This document shows positions 7,485-17,816 of a stretch of DNA of 50,357 nucleotides, in pieces (position 1 is the first letter of the stretch; each line of letters begins with the position of its first letter). Source of the stretch: Chloroflexota bacterium (lineage in GTDB: Bacteria; Chloroflexota; Dehalococcoidia; Lucifugimonadales; UBA3495); the NCBI GenBank assembly GCA_009840165.1, contig VXOG01000066.1:1-50357 (forward strand), written 5' to 3'. The notes under the pieces were generated by a model. It had not been told where the DNA came from and did no database searches. It saw only the letters and a list, made by a program, of their open reading frames with translations. A program made the position numbers and the translations under genes.

Positions 7485-8054
7485 ATAGACATCCACAATA
7501 TCATCGACCGCATCGAGCTGTTGGTCGAATCCAGCAAGTCAATGCCCCTCAGCAGCAACGTGATGGTGGACAAGGCCAGGCTCAACGAACTGGTCGCCCA
7601 GTTGCGCATGGAAATTCCCCAGGAAATACGCCGGGCCGAAGAGATGCTGTCCCGTAAGGACGACATAATCTCCTCAGCGGTTTCGGAAGCCAACCATTCG
7701 CGCCAGAACCTGGAGCAGGAATTCCGCAGCCGGCTGAATGACCATGAACTCAGTCGCAAGGCCGAAGATATGCTGCGCGACGCCGAGGCAAGGTCGCGGC
7801 GGATCATTGAGCAGGCCGAACAGGAAGCCGAAAACCGACGCAACCAGGCGGATGCCTACGCTCTCCGCACTTTGCGGGAATTGGAACGCGAACTGAGCGC
7901 CGCCACCGGTTCCGTACGCAAGGGTATCGACGTGCTTGCCGGCTCTGCGCTGGCTGCTTCCGCGCAGTCCGCTTCCGCGCAGCCCAAACCCGACATACCG
8001 TCGCCGGAGGACTTCGCTCCCGAAGATATTGAGGAACGCATCCGTATGCGCTGA
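7485..8054 (+). CDS. Coiled-coil protein downstream of coaD, apparent ATA start
   Basis: The predicted 189-residue protein is mostly alpha-helical and charged (about residues 30-150), with long heptad-rich stretches like those of ATP synthase b or DivIVA-type proteins, then an Ala/Ser-rich linker and an acidic SPEDFAPEDIEERI tail. No membrane segment or catalytic motif is visible. As far as I recall, related proteins follow coaD in other Chloroflexota and begin with a DI(H/L)xxxDR-like sequence. Here the matching sequence IDIHNIIDRIELL begins at ATA (7485), five bases after a strong AAGGAGG (7473-7479). The first standard start is TTG at 7521, which has no ribosome site and would lose the conserved part. 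Either ATA is used or ATG was mutated or misread. Function unknown; a scaffold or cell-envelope role is a guess. Confidence 0.75.
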   Translation: MDIHNIIDRIELLVESSKSMPLSSNVMVDKARLNELVAQLRMEIPQEIRRAEEMLSRKDDIISSAVSEANHSRQNLEQEFRSRLNDHELSRKAEDMLRDAEARSRRIIEQAEQEAENRRNQADAYALRTLRELERELSAATGSVRKGIDVLAGSALAASAQSASAQPKPDIPSPEDFAPEDIEERIRMR

Positions 8055-8086
8055 CCGTTGCCGGAAGGCAGAGTCTTTCGATTACT

Positions 8087-8208
8087 CCCGTCATGCCCAG
8101 CCCCATCCCGTCATACCGGACTTGATCCGGCATCCAGGAACGTCTTGCTGTCGCCAACGTTTCTCAATGCTGGCATTTTCTGGATTCCGGCTTTCGCCGG
8201 CATGACGG
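8087..8208. repeat. dRS3-like repeat pair with a 20-bp iteron
   Basis: CCCGTCAT occurs at 8087 and again at 8107 (period 20), the second opening a palindrome TACCGGACTTGATCCGGCA. An inverted copy (8178-8208) ends CCGGCATGACGG. The pair lies between the coiled-coil gene and the promoter of the next gene. Confidence 0.75.
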
Positions 8209-8259
8209 TAGCGCTGGTATGGACCGATGATCGGAAGCCCCGGCCGGCAGTACATCCGC

Positions 8260-8290
8260 TTGACACTCTGGTAGCCGTGGGGTATAGAAT
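8260..8290 (+). promoter_or_regulatory. Sigma-70-like promoter for the bifunctional-nuclease-domain gene
   Basis: TTGACA (8260-8265) is followed after 17 bases by TATAGA (8283-8288); TAGAAT at 8285 is an alternative -10. The predicted start of transcription is near 8296, just before a GC-rich hairpin. Confidence 0.65.
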
Positions 8291-8300
8291 CTACTTGGCC

Positions 8301-8319
8301 GGCCGGCGGAACGCCGGCC
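8301..8319 (+). promoter_or_regulatory. Hairpin at the 5' end of the leader
   Basis: GGCCGGC-GGAAC-GCCGGCC is a perfect 7-bp stem with a 5-base loop followed by TTT. It would form at the very 5' end of the transcript from the promoter at 8260. That suggests mRNA protection or weak attenuation; no ligand-binding structure is recognised. Confidence 0.45.
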
Positions 8320-8365
8320 TTTGGGCCAACTTACGCCGGACGCAGTCGTTGGAGCAATGCAGCAG

Positions 8366-8911
8366 ATGCGTGAATTGGTAATTGACAGCATCCGGATCAG
8401 CCAGATGAACTACCAGAGAGTGGTGGTTCTCAAAGAGTTGGCAACCAACCTGTTCCTCCTGATCTGGATCGGCCCCACCGAAGCCGAAGCCATCGCGGTG
8501 AAGATGCAGGGTATGAGCGTCCCGCGGCCGTTGACCCATGACTTGCTGGTAGATCTGGTTAAGTCTGTGGGTGGATCCGTTGAGCATATCCTCGTCAGCG
8601 ACTTGCAGAATGAGACCTTCTACGCCCGCATCGTCATCAAGGTTGGCGACCAGTTGCACGAAATCGACTCTCGACCCAGCGACGCCATGGCCGTGGCCGT
8701 CCGTGCCGAGGTGCCCATATACGTCTCCGACCAGGTGATGGATAAAGCGGCCATATCCATGGACGAAGAGACGGGGCAGCCGGAGCCGGCAACTTCATCG
8801 GGCGGCCGGGAATCGGCTCCGGCCGAAGTGACCGAGGAAGAGCTCCAGGGATTGTCCGCCTTTACCGATCTCATCAACGAACTGGACATGGAAGACTTTG
8901 AACGCAAGTAG
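8366..8911 (+). CDS. Bifunctional nuclease (DUF151) domain protein
   Basis: A 181-residue protein with an N-terminal BFN/DUF151 domain (about residues 1-130) and a polar acidic tail. Hallmarks are VVVLKELATNLFLLIWIGPTEAEAIAVKMQG, PRPLTHDLL, ETFYARIVI and the DSRPSDAMAVAVRAEVPIYV segment. Family members have been reported as single-domain nucleases in bacteria and plants, but the usual bacterial role is unclear. Possible starts are ATG 8366 and ATG 8357; GGAG at 8351 is too near the latter, so I prefer 8366, which also matches the family start. It has its own promoter and leader hairpin, and a terminator follows it. It sits just before the atp operon. Confidence 0.85.
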   Translation: MRELVIDSIRISQMNYQRVVVLKELATNLFLLIWIGPTEAEAIAVKMQGMSVPRPLTHDLLVDLVKSVGGSVEHILVSDLQNETFYARIVIKVGDQLHEIDSRPSDAMAVAVRAEVPIYVSDQVMDKAAISMDEETGQPEPATSSGGRESAPAEVTEEELQGLSAFTDLINELDMEDFERK

Positions 8912-8951
8912 GGTATCTGCATCACCCACCGTCATTCCAACCGCGAAGACT

Positions 8952-8982
8952 TTCTGGATTCCCGCGAAGGCGGGAATGACGA
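8952..8982. repeat. dRS3-like palindrome
   Basis: A single element with GGATTCCCGCGAAGGCGGGAATGACG. The core fits ATTCCC-N8-GGGAAT, the published pattern of Neisseria dRS3 repeats. It lies just upstream of the terminator at 8993. Confidence 0.8.
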
Positions 8983-8992
8983 AGTAACTTTG

Positions 8993-9025
8993 AAAAACCC
9001 CGAACCCCAAGCGGCGGGGCTTTTT
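8993..9025 (+). terminator. Rho-independent terminator
   Basis: AAAAACCCCG pairs with CGGGGCTTTTT across a short loop (one bulged C), giving a GC-rich stem followed by a T-run. It ends the DUF151 transcript before the atp promoter. Confidence 0.8.
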
Positions 9026-9060
9026 CGTAACCGTCGTTACGCTTTCTGCAAAATTACCGA

Positions 9061-9089
9061 TTGACACTCCAGAAAACCGATGCTACCAT
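9061..9089 (+). promoter_or_regulatory. Candidate promoter of the ATP synthase operon
   Basis: TTGACA (9061-9066), a 17-base spacer, and TACCAT (9084-9089, four of six consensus bases). Transcription would start about 15 bases before the ATG of the AtpI/AtpZ-like gene. It lies directly after the terminator of the previous unit. Confidence 0.6.
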
Positions 9090-9110
9090 GCCTGCCGTTT
9101 GGAATCGGAA

Positions 9111-9389
9111 ATGCCGCAATGGTTGATCATTGCCCTGCGGCTCACCGGTCTGGGATGGTACGTAGCCGCGTGCATCGTAGCGGGCATAATCGGAGGAGTA
9201 TGGCTGGGCAAACTGACCGGCCAGATAGCATTGCTGGTGTTGATAGGAACCGTGCTCGGCAGCGTAGTGGCCTTCTACGGGGTGTACCGCATGGTGCTCC
9301 CCGCTATCTATGGCTCGCGTCGGGGGCCGCAACCGCCGTCCTCGCCGCCACGCCGGGATACTGACCACGGAGGCAACGAGAAGTCGTGA
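9111..9389 (+). CDS. AtpI/AtpZ-like small membrane protein
   Basis: This 92-residue protein has two membrane helices (about residues 5-30 and 37-65) joined by a short loop, then a polar Pro-rich tail. Size, topology and place as first gene of an atp operon match the AtpI/AtpZ group. Those proteins help c-ring assembly or ion (Mg/Ca) transport in other bacteria; sequence conservation is too low to choose one. The ATG at 9111 is preferred to an in-frame TTG at 9099. The stop codon overlaps the GTG start of atpB (GTGA, 4 bases), so the two are translationally coupled. Confidence 0.75.
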   Translation: MPQWLIIALRLTGLGWYVAACIVAGIIGGVWLGKLTGQIALLVLIGTVLGSVVAFYGVYRMVLPAIYGSRRGPQPPSSPPRRDTDHGGNEKS

Positions 9390-10387
9390 CGACTAAACGT
9401 GTACTGCTGCTGATCGGCATCGCTTCGGCGGTTCTGCTGATAGTTGGCTTCGTGGTTGGCGCGGTGGGATCCCAGATGTTTGGTCTGGGCAGCCCGTTCT
9501 TGTCCAAGCCGGGAATCCACCTGGCTCCCGACCCGGTATTCCCGAATTCAGTGCTCCAGGAGGCGGTGGCCTACCGCGTGGCCGACAAGAAGACCGACGA
9601 TCACGGTGGGGCCGAGAGCAAAGACAAAAGCAAAGAAGAGCATCACGGCTTGGGCCTGATGCAGTTCGCCGTTACCAACACCATGCTGTCGGCGTGGCTG
9701 ACCAGCATCGTCATGCTGGTGTTCTTCATCGGCGGCGCGCGCAACCCTAAGGTTATTCCGAGCCGGCTACAGGCATTGGTCGAAATGCTGTTTGAGTTGG
9801 TCCTGAACTTCGCGTCCAGCATTCTCGGGCCGGAGATGGGGCGCCGGACTTTCCCTGTGATTGCCACCATATTCTTCTTCGTATTGTTCAACGCTTGGAT
9901 TGCGATTTTCCTGGTTCCCATTTACCAGGCCGTCGGCTACGGCGCGAACGTGGGCGGCGAGTTCAAGCTGGCGACCCACCTGATTCGTCCGGCTGGAACC
10001 GACCTGAATATGCCTCTGGCTCTGGCGTTGGTCTCCTTCGTATTCGTGGAATACTGGGGGTTCCGTGCCCATGGGTTTGGCTATCTCAAGAAATTCTTCG
10101 CCTTCGGGGATCTGCTCCGCGGCCGCCCGTCCGGTCTCATCAACGTTTTCGTGGGCATCCTGGAGTTGCTGTCTGAACTGGTGCGGGTCGTTTCCTTCAC
10201 CTTCCGCCTCTTCGGCAATATGACCGCCGGCGAGATTCTGGTGATCATGATCACCTTCCTGGTGCCTTTCGTGGCGACGCAGTTCGTCTTCGGGCTGGAG
10301 TTGCTGGTGGGGTTGATCCAGTCGGTAATCTTCGCCGGTCTCACCCTGGTGTTCCTGTCAGTTGCAGTGAGCCACGAGGAACACTAA
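9386..10387 (+). CDS. atpB: ATP synthase F0 subunit a
   Basis: Subunit a forms the proton half-channels against the c-ring in the membrane. The essential Arg is R274 in FRLFGNMTAGE. The final helices (GLELLVGLIQSVIFAGLTLVFLSVA) are typical. At 333 residues it is longer than most: residues 1-30 form an extra N-terminal membrane segment or signal, and residues 60-90 are a charged Lys/Asp/Glu/His-rich stretch before the first conserved helix (FAVTNTMLSAWLTSIVMLV). Similar N-terminal extensions are known in Chloroflexota. The start is GTG, overlapping the preceding gene by 4 bases. Confidence 0.96.
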   Translation: MTTKRVLLLIGIASAVLLIVGFVVGAVGSQMFGLGSPFLSKPGIHLAPDPVFPNSVLQEAVAYRVADKKTDDHGGAESKDKSKEEHHGLGLMQFAVTNTMLSAWLTSIVMLVFFIGGARNPKVIPSRLQALVEMLFELVLNFASSILGPEMGRRTFPVIATIFFFVLFNAWIAIFLVPIYQAVGYGANVGGEFKLATHLIRPAGTDLNMPLALALVSFVFVEYWGFRAHGFGYLKKFFAFGDLLRGRPSGLINVFVGILELLSELVRVVSFTFRLFGNMTAGEILVIMITFLVPFVATQFVFGLELLVGLIQSVIFAGLTLVFLSVAVSHEEH

Positions 10388-10462
10388 TCACAGCATTTAT
10401 AATCGGCGCTATTACCCTGACGCATTACCGCGTGGGGGACGCAAAAACAAGGCCACCTTTGA

Positions 10463-10768
<306 letters not shown>

Positions 10769-10772
10769 CAAC

Positions 10773-11276
10773 ATGGTAGAACTGGGCTTGAATGTGCCCT
10801 CTCTGATCAGCTACCTGATCAACTACATCATCCTGTTGGTTCTGCTGGGGGCCCTGGCCTACCGTCCGCTGCTGAACGCGCTGGACAACCGGGTGGAAAG
10901 CATCCGGGAAAGCCTGGCCGCCGCCGACCGGGCCCGGGAAGAGGCCGCCACGTCCCGTTCCGCCATTGAGGAAGAGCTCAACGAAGCGCGGCGCGAGGGC
11001 CAGCGTCTCCTGGACCAGGCCCGCGAAGCCGCCGAGCGATTCCGCGAGGAAGAAATGGACCGTGCGCGCCAGTCCGCGGAGGAATTCTCGGAACGGGCGC
11101 GGGCCGACATCGCCCGTGAACGCGACGCCGCCATCAACGAGGTACGCGCTGCATTCGGCGATCTGGCCATCACCGCCGCCGAGCGGATCATCCGCCGCAC
11201 GGTTGACCGGCAGGCCCATCAGGAACTAATTGACCAGGTGCTGACAGAAGGGGAGCAGGCGCTCCGCCGCAACTAA
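10773..11276 (+). CDS. atpF: ATP synthase F0 subunit b
   Basis: The 167-residue stator subunit has one N-terminal membrane helix (about residues 8-30, LISYLINYIILLVLLGALAY) and then the family motif YRPLLNALDNRVESI. The rest is a highly charged coiled coil that would link the membrane part to F1 through subunit delta. The gene begins 4 bases after atpE. Only one b gene is seen, so the peripheral stalk is probably a homodimer. An unusually long 157-base gap with a repeat separates it from atpH. Confidence 0.96.
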   Translation: MVELGLNVPSLISYLINYIILLVLLGALAYRPLLNALDNRVESIRESLAAADRAREEAATSRSAIEEELNEARREGQRLLDQAREAAERFREEEMDRARQSAEEFSERARADIARERDAAINEVRAAFGDLAITAAERIIRRTVDRQAHQELIDQVLTEGEQALRRN

Positions 11277-11336
11277 CCCGTCCGTCGCATCGAAACCCGG
11301 AGTGACGATTACAAACCGTCACTACCGCCTTCACAT

Positions 11337-11364
11337 CGTCATTCCCGCGAAAGCGGGAATCCAG
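11337..11364. repeat. dRS3-like palindrome between atpF and atpH
   Basis: The core ATTCCCGCGAAAGCGGGAAT (11341-11360) matches ATTCCC-N8-GGGAAT exactly, preceded by CGTC and followed by CCAG. It sits inside the transcribed operon and would form a stable stem in the mRNA. Confidence 0.85.
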
Positions 11365-11433
11365 TCGGGAGGACAACTGCCGGAATGTCGGCAGTTTCCT
11401 CGCCGGCAGTAGAAAACAGGGAGGCTGCAAGCC

Positions 11434-11973
11434 GTGGCAAGTCGTTTGTCGGGGCAGCGCTACGCCCAGGCCATCTTTGAGTTGGCCTTGGAAAATCAAC
11501 AGCTCGAGCAGTGGGACCAGGACCTGCGCCTGGCCGCCGACGTGCTTGGGGACGAGGAATTTGCCCTGTTCCTGGGACACGCCGACGTGCCTCAGGAACG
11601 GAAAATCGCCGCCATCGAAGCGGTCCTTTCCGAGGCCCACCCGCTGGTTCGCAACCTGGTGTCCCTGCTGGTAGGTCGGGGCGGCGTCTCCGCTATGCGG
11701 GACGTGCAGGAAGGTTACTCCCAGCTGCTGGACGACCATCTGGGCAGGCAACGGGCCGAGGTTACTACGGCTGTGCCGCTGGAGCCGGCGGAGCTGGAAC
11801 GTATTACCGACTTCGTCAGGCAATTGGTGGGTCGCGAGGTCGTTCTGAGCGCCCGGGTTGACGAAAACATCCTCGGTGGCCTCATCGTCCAGATTGGCGA
11901 CCAATTGCTCGATGGCAGCACTTCCTCGGGCTTGGAGCGGATGCGCCAGGCGGTGCGGGCGCAAGTGGCCTGA
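11434..11973 (+). CDS. atpH: ATP synthase F1 subunit delta
   Basis: The 179-residue delta subunit joins the F1 head to the b stalk. It begins [17 protein letters not shown], the usual N-terminal helix, has a middle helical domain, and ends with the conserved beta segment [23 protein letters not shown]. The start is GTG at 11434, with GGGAGG about ten bases upstream. It lies after a dRS3-like repeat and 77 bases before atpA. Confidence 0.95.
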   Translation: MASRLSGQRYAQAIFELALENQQLEQWDQDLRLAADVLGDEEFALFLGHADVPQERKIAAIEAVLSEAHPLVRNLVSLLVGRGGVSAMRDVQEGYSQLLDDHLGRQRAEVTTAVPLEPAELERITDFVRQLVGREVVLSARVDENILGGLIVQIGDQLLDGSTSSGLERMRQAVRAQVA

Positions 11974-12050
11974 CCTGTGCGATTTGGAATGACGAACAAC
12001 ACCCACCGCCGGCGCCGGCATCGCAACTGAAGAAACAAGGAGACTCGCCG

Positions 12051-13559
<1,509 letters not shown>

Positions 13560-13563
13560 TCCG

Positions 13564-13634
13564 TCTCCGTCATCCCTAACCTCTCTCCGTCATCCCTAAC
13601 CTCTCTCCGTCATTCCGGCGAAAGCCGGAATCCA
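13564..13634. repeat. 20-bp iterons and dRS3-like palindrome between atpA and atpG
   Basis: TCTCCGTCAT occurs at 13564, 13584 and 13604, an exact 20-bp period with identical CCCTAACC fill in the first two units. The last copy opens the palindrome TTCCGGCGAAAGCCGGAA (13613-13630). Confidence 0.85.
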
Positions 13635-13671
13635 TGAATCCCACTAAACAACACGGTACGGACAAGGCGTT

Positions 13672-14535
13672 ATGCCCAGCGTAAGAGACATACGGCGGCG
13701 CATTCGCAGCGTCGAAAACACCGGCAAGGTAACCAACGCGATGTCCCTCATCGCGGCGTCCAAGATGCGGCGCGCGCAACTGGCGGTCACCGACGGACGG
13801 CCTTACGCGGAGAAAATCCACGACGTTATTGCGCTCCTGGCGGCTCAACCCGCCGGCGACGACGATACCGCGCATCCGCTGCTCCAGGTACGTCCGGTCA
13901 ACAATGTCGGCATGGTGGTGATTACTCCTGACCGCGGCCTGGCCGGCGGAATGCACGCCACCATCAACCGCCGGGTGGCGCAATTCATCCTGGACAGCGA
14001 CGCCGTCGTCCGCAGCATCGTGGTGGGCCGCAAGGGGCGCGACTTCATGGTGCGCTACACCGACACCGTGCAGGCGGTATTCACCGACATCAGTGATCGA
14101 GTGGCATTGGCAGACACCACCGCCATCTCGCGGCTGGTTATCGACGGGTACGTCGAGGGCCAGTTTGACGAGGTGTACCTTGGCTACATGAGGTTCGTAT
14201 CCACGGTGCAGCAGGAGCCGGTGATCGAGCGCATCCTGCCGGTGGAGCCGGCGGAGTTGGAATCGGCGCAGCGGGTTGGCTTCATCTACGAGCCGGACCC
14301 GGCCGCAGTGCTGGGCGCGCTGCTGCCCCAATTCGTGGAAATGCAGGTTTACCACGCCATCCTGGAAAGCATCGCCAGCGAACAGTCGGCCCGCATGGTC
14401 GCCATGCGCAACGCCACTGACAACGCCAACCAGTTGGCCTCGGACCTCACTCTGGTAATGAACAAGCTCCGCCAGGACAGCATCACCAACGAGCTGCTGG
14501 ACCTGGTGGGCGGACAGATAGCGCTGGAGGGATAG
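13672..14535 (+). CDS. atpG: ATP synthase F1 subunit gamma
   Basis: The 287-residue central shaft has the conserved N-terminal helix IRRRIRSVENTGKVTNAMSLIAASKMRRAQ and the C-terminal helix with ESIASEQSARMVAMRNATDNANQL, which form the coiled coil that turns inside the alpha/beta hexamer. The Rossmann-like middle domain (VVITPDRGLAGGMHATINR) is present. Only a weak AAGG site is seen before the ATG, with a repeat just upstream. It is followed after 6 bases by a gene that is not part of the standard operon. Confidence 0.96.
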   Translation: MPSVRDIRRRIRSVENTGKVTNAMSLIAASKMRRAQLAVTDGRPYAEKIHDVIALLAAQPAGDDDTAHPLLQVRPVNNVGMVVITPDRGLAGGMHATINRRVAQFILDSDAVVRSIVVGRKGRDFMVRYTDTVQAVFTDISDRVALADTTAISRLVIDGYVEGQFDEVYLGYMRFVSTVQQEPVIERILPVEPAELESAQRVGFIYEPDPAAVLGALLPQFVEMQVYHAILESIASEQSARMVAMRNATDNANQLASDLTLVMNKLRQDSITNELLDLVGGQIALEG

Positions 14536-14541
14536 CCTGGG

Positions 14542-14946
14542 GTGATAGACTTCCCTCCAATGTTCGCGTACCGCGTAACCGCTGCTCTGTATCGCTGGTT
14601 CTTGGTTACGTACGGCACGTCCGCTATCGGGCGAATGGGAGTAGAAGCGTACAAGCAGATAGTCATTCATAAAACTGCTTGGTATGATGTTCCCACGGCA
14701 GCATTTGCCGTTTTGGAGCGAGGTTTCATCCCGCATGTGCTGCTTTCACTCGCCGTTGCGGAGGTGATTAACATGGTTTTGGGAGAGATTTTCAAGGAAC
14801 GCGTTCGACAGGAGAGAGATAAGGATTGGCGGGAATGGTTATGGCGCAAAGCTGCGGCTGAAAGGAATGGCGAACCATTCGATGAACCAAGCCCAGATGA
14901 ACAACCTGAAGAATCGCGCCGGAGCTTCCCATTCTGGCGACGCTAG
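14542..14946 (+). CDS. Unknown small membrane protein inside the atp operon, with W-x3-W acidic tail
   Basis: This 134-residue protein lies between atpG (6 bases upstream) and atpD (66 bases downstream) and is not an ATP synthase subunit I know. It has a hydrophobic segment at about 62-84 (FIPHVLLSLAVAEVINMVL), perhaps a second around 8-30, then a charged helix and the tail WREWLWRKAAAERNGEPFDE (96-115). The tail closely resembles those of the proteins at 19250-19720 and 18922-19167. The start is GTG at 14542, with GGAGG about ten bases upstream; ATG at 14560 is possible. Its base composition is visibly more AT-rich than that of atpG and atpD, which suggests later insertion. A role in anchoring or regulating the synthase is speculation. 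Confidence 0.75.
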   Translation: MIDFPPMFAYRVTAALYRWFLVTYGTSAIGRMGVEAYKQIVIHKTAWYDVPTAAFAVLERGFIPHVLLSLAVAEVINMVLGEIFKERVRQERDKDWREWLWRKAAAERNGEPFDEPSPDEQPEESRRSFPFWRR

Positions 14947-16407
<1,461 letters not shown>

Positions 16408-16456
16408 CCCTATCCCTCCTACCTACCACCCCGTCAGTCCGACCATTCACTTGGCT

Positions 16457-16503
16457 CGTCATTCCCGCTCATCCTGAGCTTGTCGAAGGATAGCGGGAAT
16501 CCA
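16457..16503. repeat. Nested repeat: CATCCTGAGC element inside a dRS3-like stem
   Basis: The arms ATTCCCGCT (16461-16469) and AGCGGGAAT (16492-16500) pair perfectly. The 22-base loop is itself the hairpin CATCCTGAGC…AAGGAT, also found at 2355. The outer flanks CGTC and CCAC are those of dRS3-like elements. It ends four bases before the atpC ribosome site. Confidence 0.85.
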
Positions 16504-16519
16504 CTCAGGAGCGCCGCCC

Positions 16520-16969
16520 ATGCCCATGCAACTACAGATCATCACCGCCGAACGCGAGGTCTTTTCGGGTGAGGTGGATGCGCTGGTGGCTCCGGGAACG
16601 GAGGGGCAACTGGGTATCCTGCCCCGGCATGCGCCCCTGATTACCGTCCTGCAACCGGGCGAGCTGATGGTCCGTTCGGGTGGTGAGGAGTCGTTCCTTG
16701 CCCTCTCCGGCGGTTACATGGAAGTGCTGGGCAACCAGGTGATTATCCTGGCCGACGCCGCCGAGGATGTTGACGAGATTGACGAGACGCGGGCGCAGGC
16801 CGCCATGGAACAGGCGCAGCAGCGCATCGCCAACCGTGAATCGGACGTGGAACTGGAGCAGGCGGTGGCCTCGCTGCGCCGGGCGCAGGTGAGGGTGACC
16901 GTGGCGCGGCGGCGTCGCAACGCGCCTCACCGCTCGATGGCAAGTCGCCAGCCCGGTATGGGAGGCTAA
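16520..16969 (+). CDS. atpC: ATP synthase F1 subunit epsilon
   Basis: The 149-residue epsilon subunit has the N-terminal beta-sandwich (LQIITAEREVFSGEVDALVAPGTEGQLGILPRHAPLIT, LALSGGYMEVLGNQVIILAD) and a C-terminal helical pair. It controls ATP hydrolysis by the rotor. The ATG at 16520 follows AGGAG with eight bases between; a second ATG six bases on is also possible. The C-terminus has an Arg-rich extension. The stop overlaps the stop of the convergent rex gene by 3-4 bases. Confidence 0.95.
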   Translation: MPMQLQIITAEREVFSGEVDALVAPGTEGQLGILPRHAPLITVLQPGELMVRSGGEESFLALSGGYMEVLGNQVIILADAAEDVDEIDETRAQAAMEQAQQRIANRESDVELEQAVASLRRAQVRVTVARRRRNAPHRSMASRQPGMGG

Positions 16970-17670
16970 TCGGCGCCCTGGTGGCCGTTGGCGGTATGCC
17001 CCTGATCCGCTAGATAGTACGTCATCGATTGTAGGGCCAGCACTGGGTCGATGCTGCGCACTCGCACGCCGGGCGGGACCTGCGCGTTGATGGGCGTGTA
17101 GTTCAGAATCGCCCGCACGCCGCAGGCCACCAGTTGATCCACCACCGATTGGGTGTGAGCGCTGGGAACTGCGACGATGGCGATGGTGATGTCGCGAGAC
17201 GTTACGGTATCGGCCAGTGCGTTCATGGGCTGAATCGCAATTCCGCCCACTTCCTTGCCGACGTTATCCGGATTGTTGTCAAACGCCGCCACCAGGTGAA
17301 AGCCGTCCGGATTGAACCCCGGGTAGTTGAGGATGGCGTTGCCCAGCCGCCCCACGCCGATTACGGCGACGTTCCACTCGGCATCCAGCCCTAGGATCTG
17401 TTTCAGCTCGGTGAGCAGGTGGCGCACGCGGTACCCGCGACCCTGCTTGCCGAACCTCCCGAAATAGGACAGGTCCTTGCGGATCTGGGCCGGCGTTACC
17501 TGCAATTGAGCGCCGAGCTGTTGGGAGTTGGTGACCTCGATGCCCTCTTCGAGCAGTTGCGTCAGAGTCCGCACATACTGGGGCAAACGGTCAATCACGA
17601 CCTCCGGAACCTCCAGCGCGGATACCGAGGTTCCCGGAGCGACATTAAAATCTCGGGGAATAGTTGCCAT
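16966..17670 (-). CDS. rex: Redox-sensing transcriptional repressor Rex
   Basis: Rex senses the NADH/NAD+ ratio and represses respiratory and fermentative genes when NADH is low. The 234-residue protein has the winged-helix domain (about 20-95, with SQQLGAQLQVTPAQIRKDLS and YFGRFGKQGRGY) and a Rossmann NAD domain beginning VIGVGRLGNAI, ending with the swapped C-terminal helix. Length is normal. It converges with atpC, overlapping at the stops, so readthrough from the atp operon would give antisense RNA to rex. A perfect inverted repeat lies upstream (17724-17757) but does not match the published TTGTGAA-N4-TTCACAA Rex site. Confidence 0.95.
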   Translation of the reverse strand: MATIPRDFNVAPGTSVSALEVPEVVIDRLPQYVRTLTQLLEEGIEVTNSQQLGAQLQVTPAQIRKDLSYFGRFGKQGRGYRVRHLLTELKQILGLDAEWNVAVIGVGRLGNAILNYPGFNPDGFHLVAAFDNNPDNVGKEVGGIAIQPMNALADTVTSRDITIAIVAVPSAHTQSVVDQLVACGVRAILNYTPINAQVPPGVRVRSIDPVLALQSMTYYLADQGHTANGHQGAD

Positions 17671-17723
17671 GGCGACAGAACGGTTGTATGAACGAGCTTA
17701 TCAAATTACATCGTTAGCGTTGC

Positions 17724-17762
17724 ATTTCGTTGACTCCAACACATGCGTCAACGAAATATAAT
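17724..17762. promoter_or_regulatory. 11-bp inverted repeat overlapping a TATAAT box
   Basis: ATTTCGTTGAC (17724-17734) and GTCAACGAAAT (17747-17757) are perfect inverted arms around 12 bases. A consensus TATAAT (17757-17762), oriented towards the DUF503 gene, begins on the last base of the right arm. The site lies between divergent rex and DUF503, so it looks like an operator that could serve both. The binding protein is unknown. Confidence 0.65.
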
Positions 17763-17816
17763 CTATCGGGCGAATTTATTGCCGTCAATAGCCGCCCGAG
17801 CCGGAAAGGGGTTGAT

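Noticed and set aside
17724..17757. Classical Rex operator
   Set aside because: The arms do not contain TTGTGAA/TTCACAA or the TTGTTAA variant, and the spacer is 12 rather than 4 bases; it was kept only as an unassigned operator.
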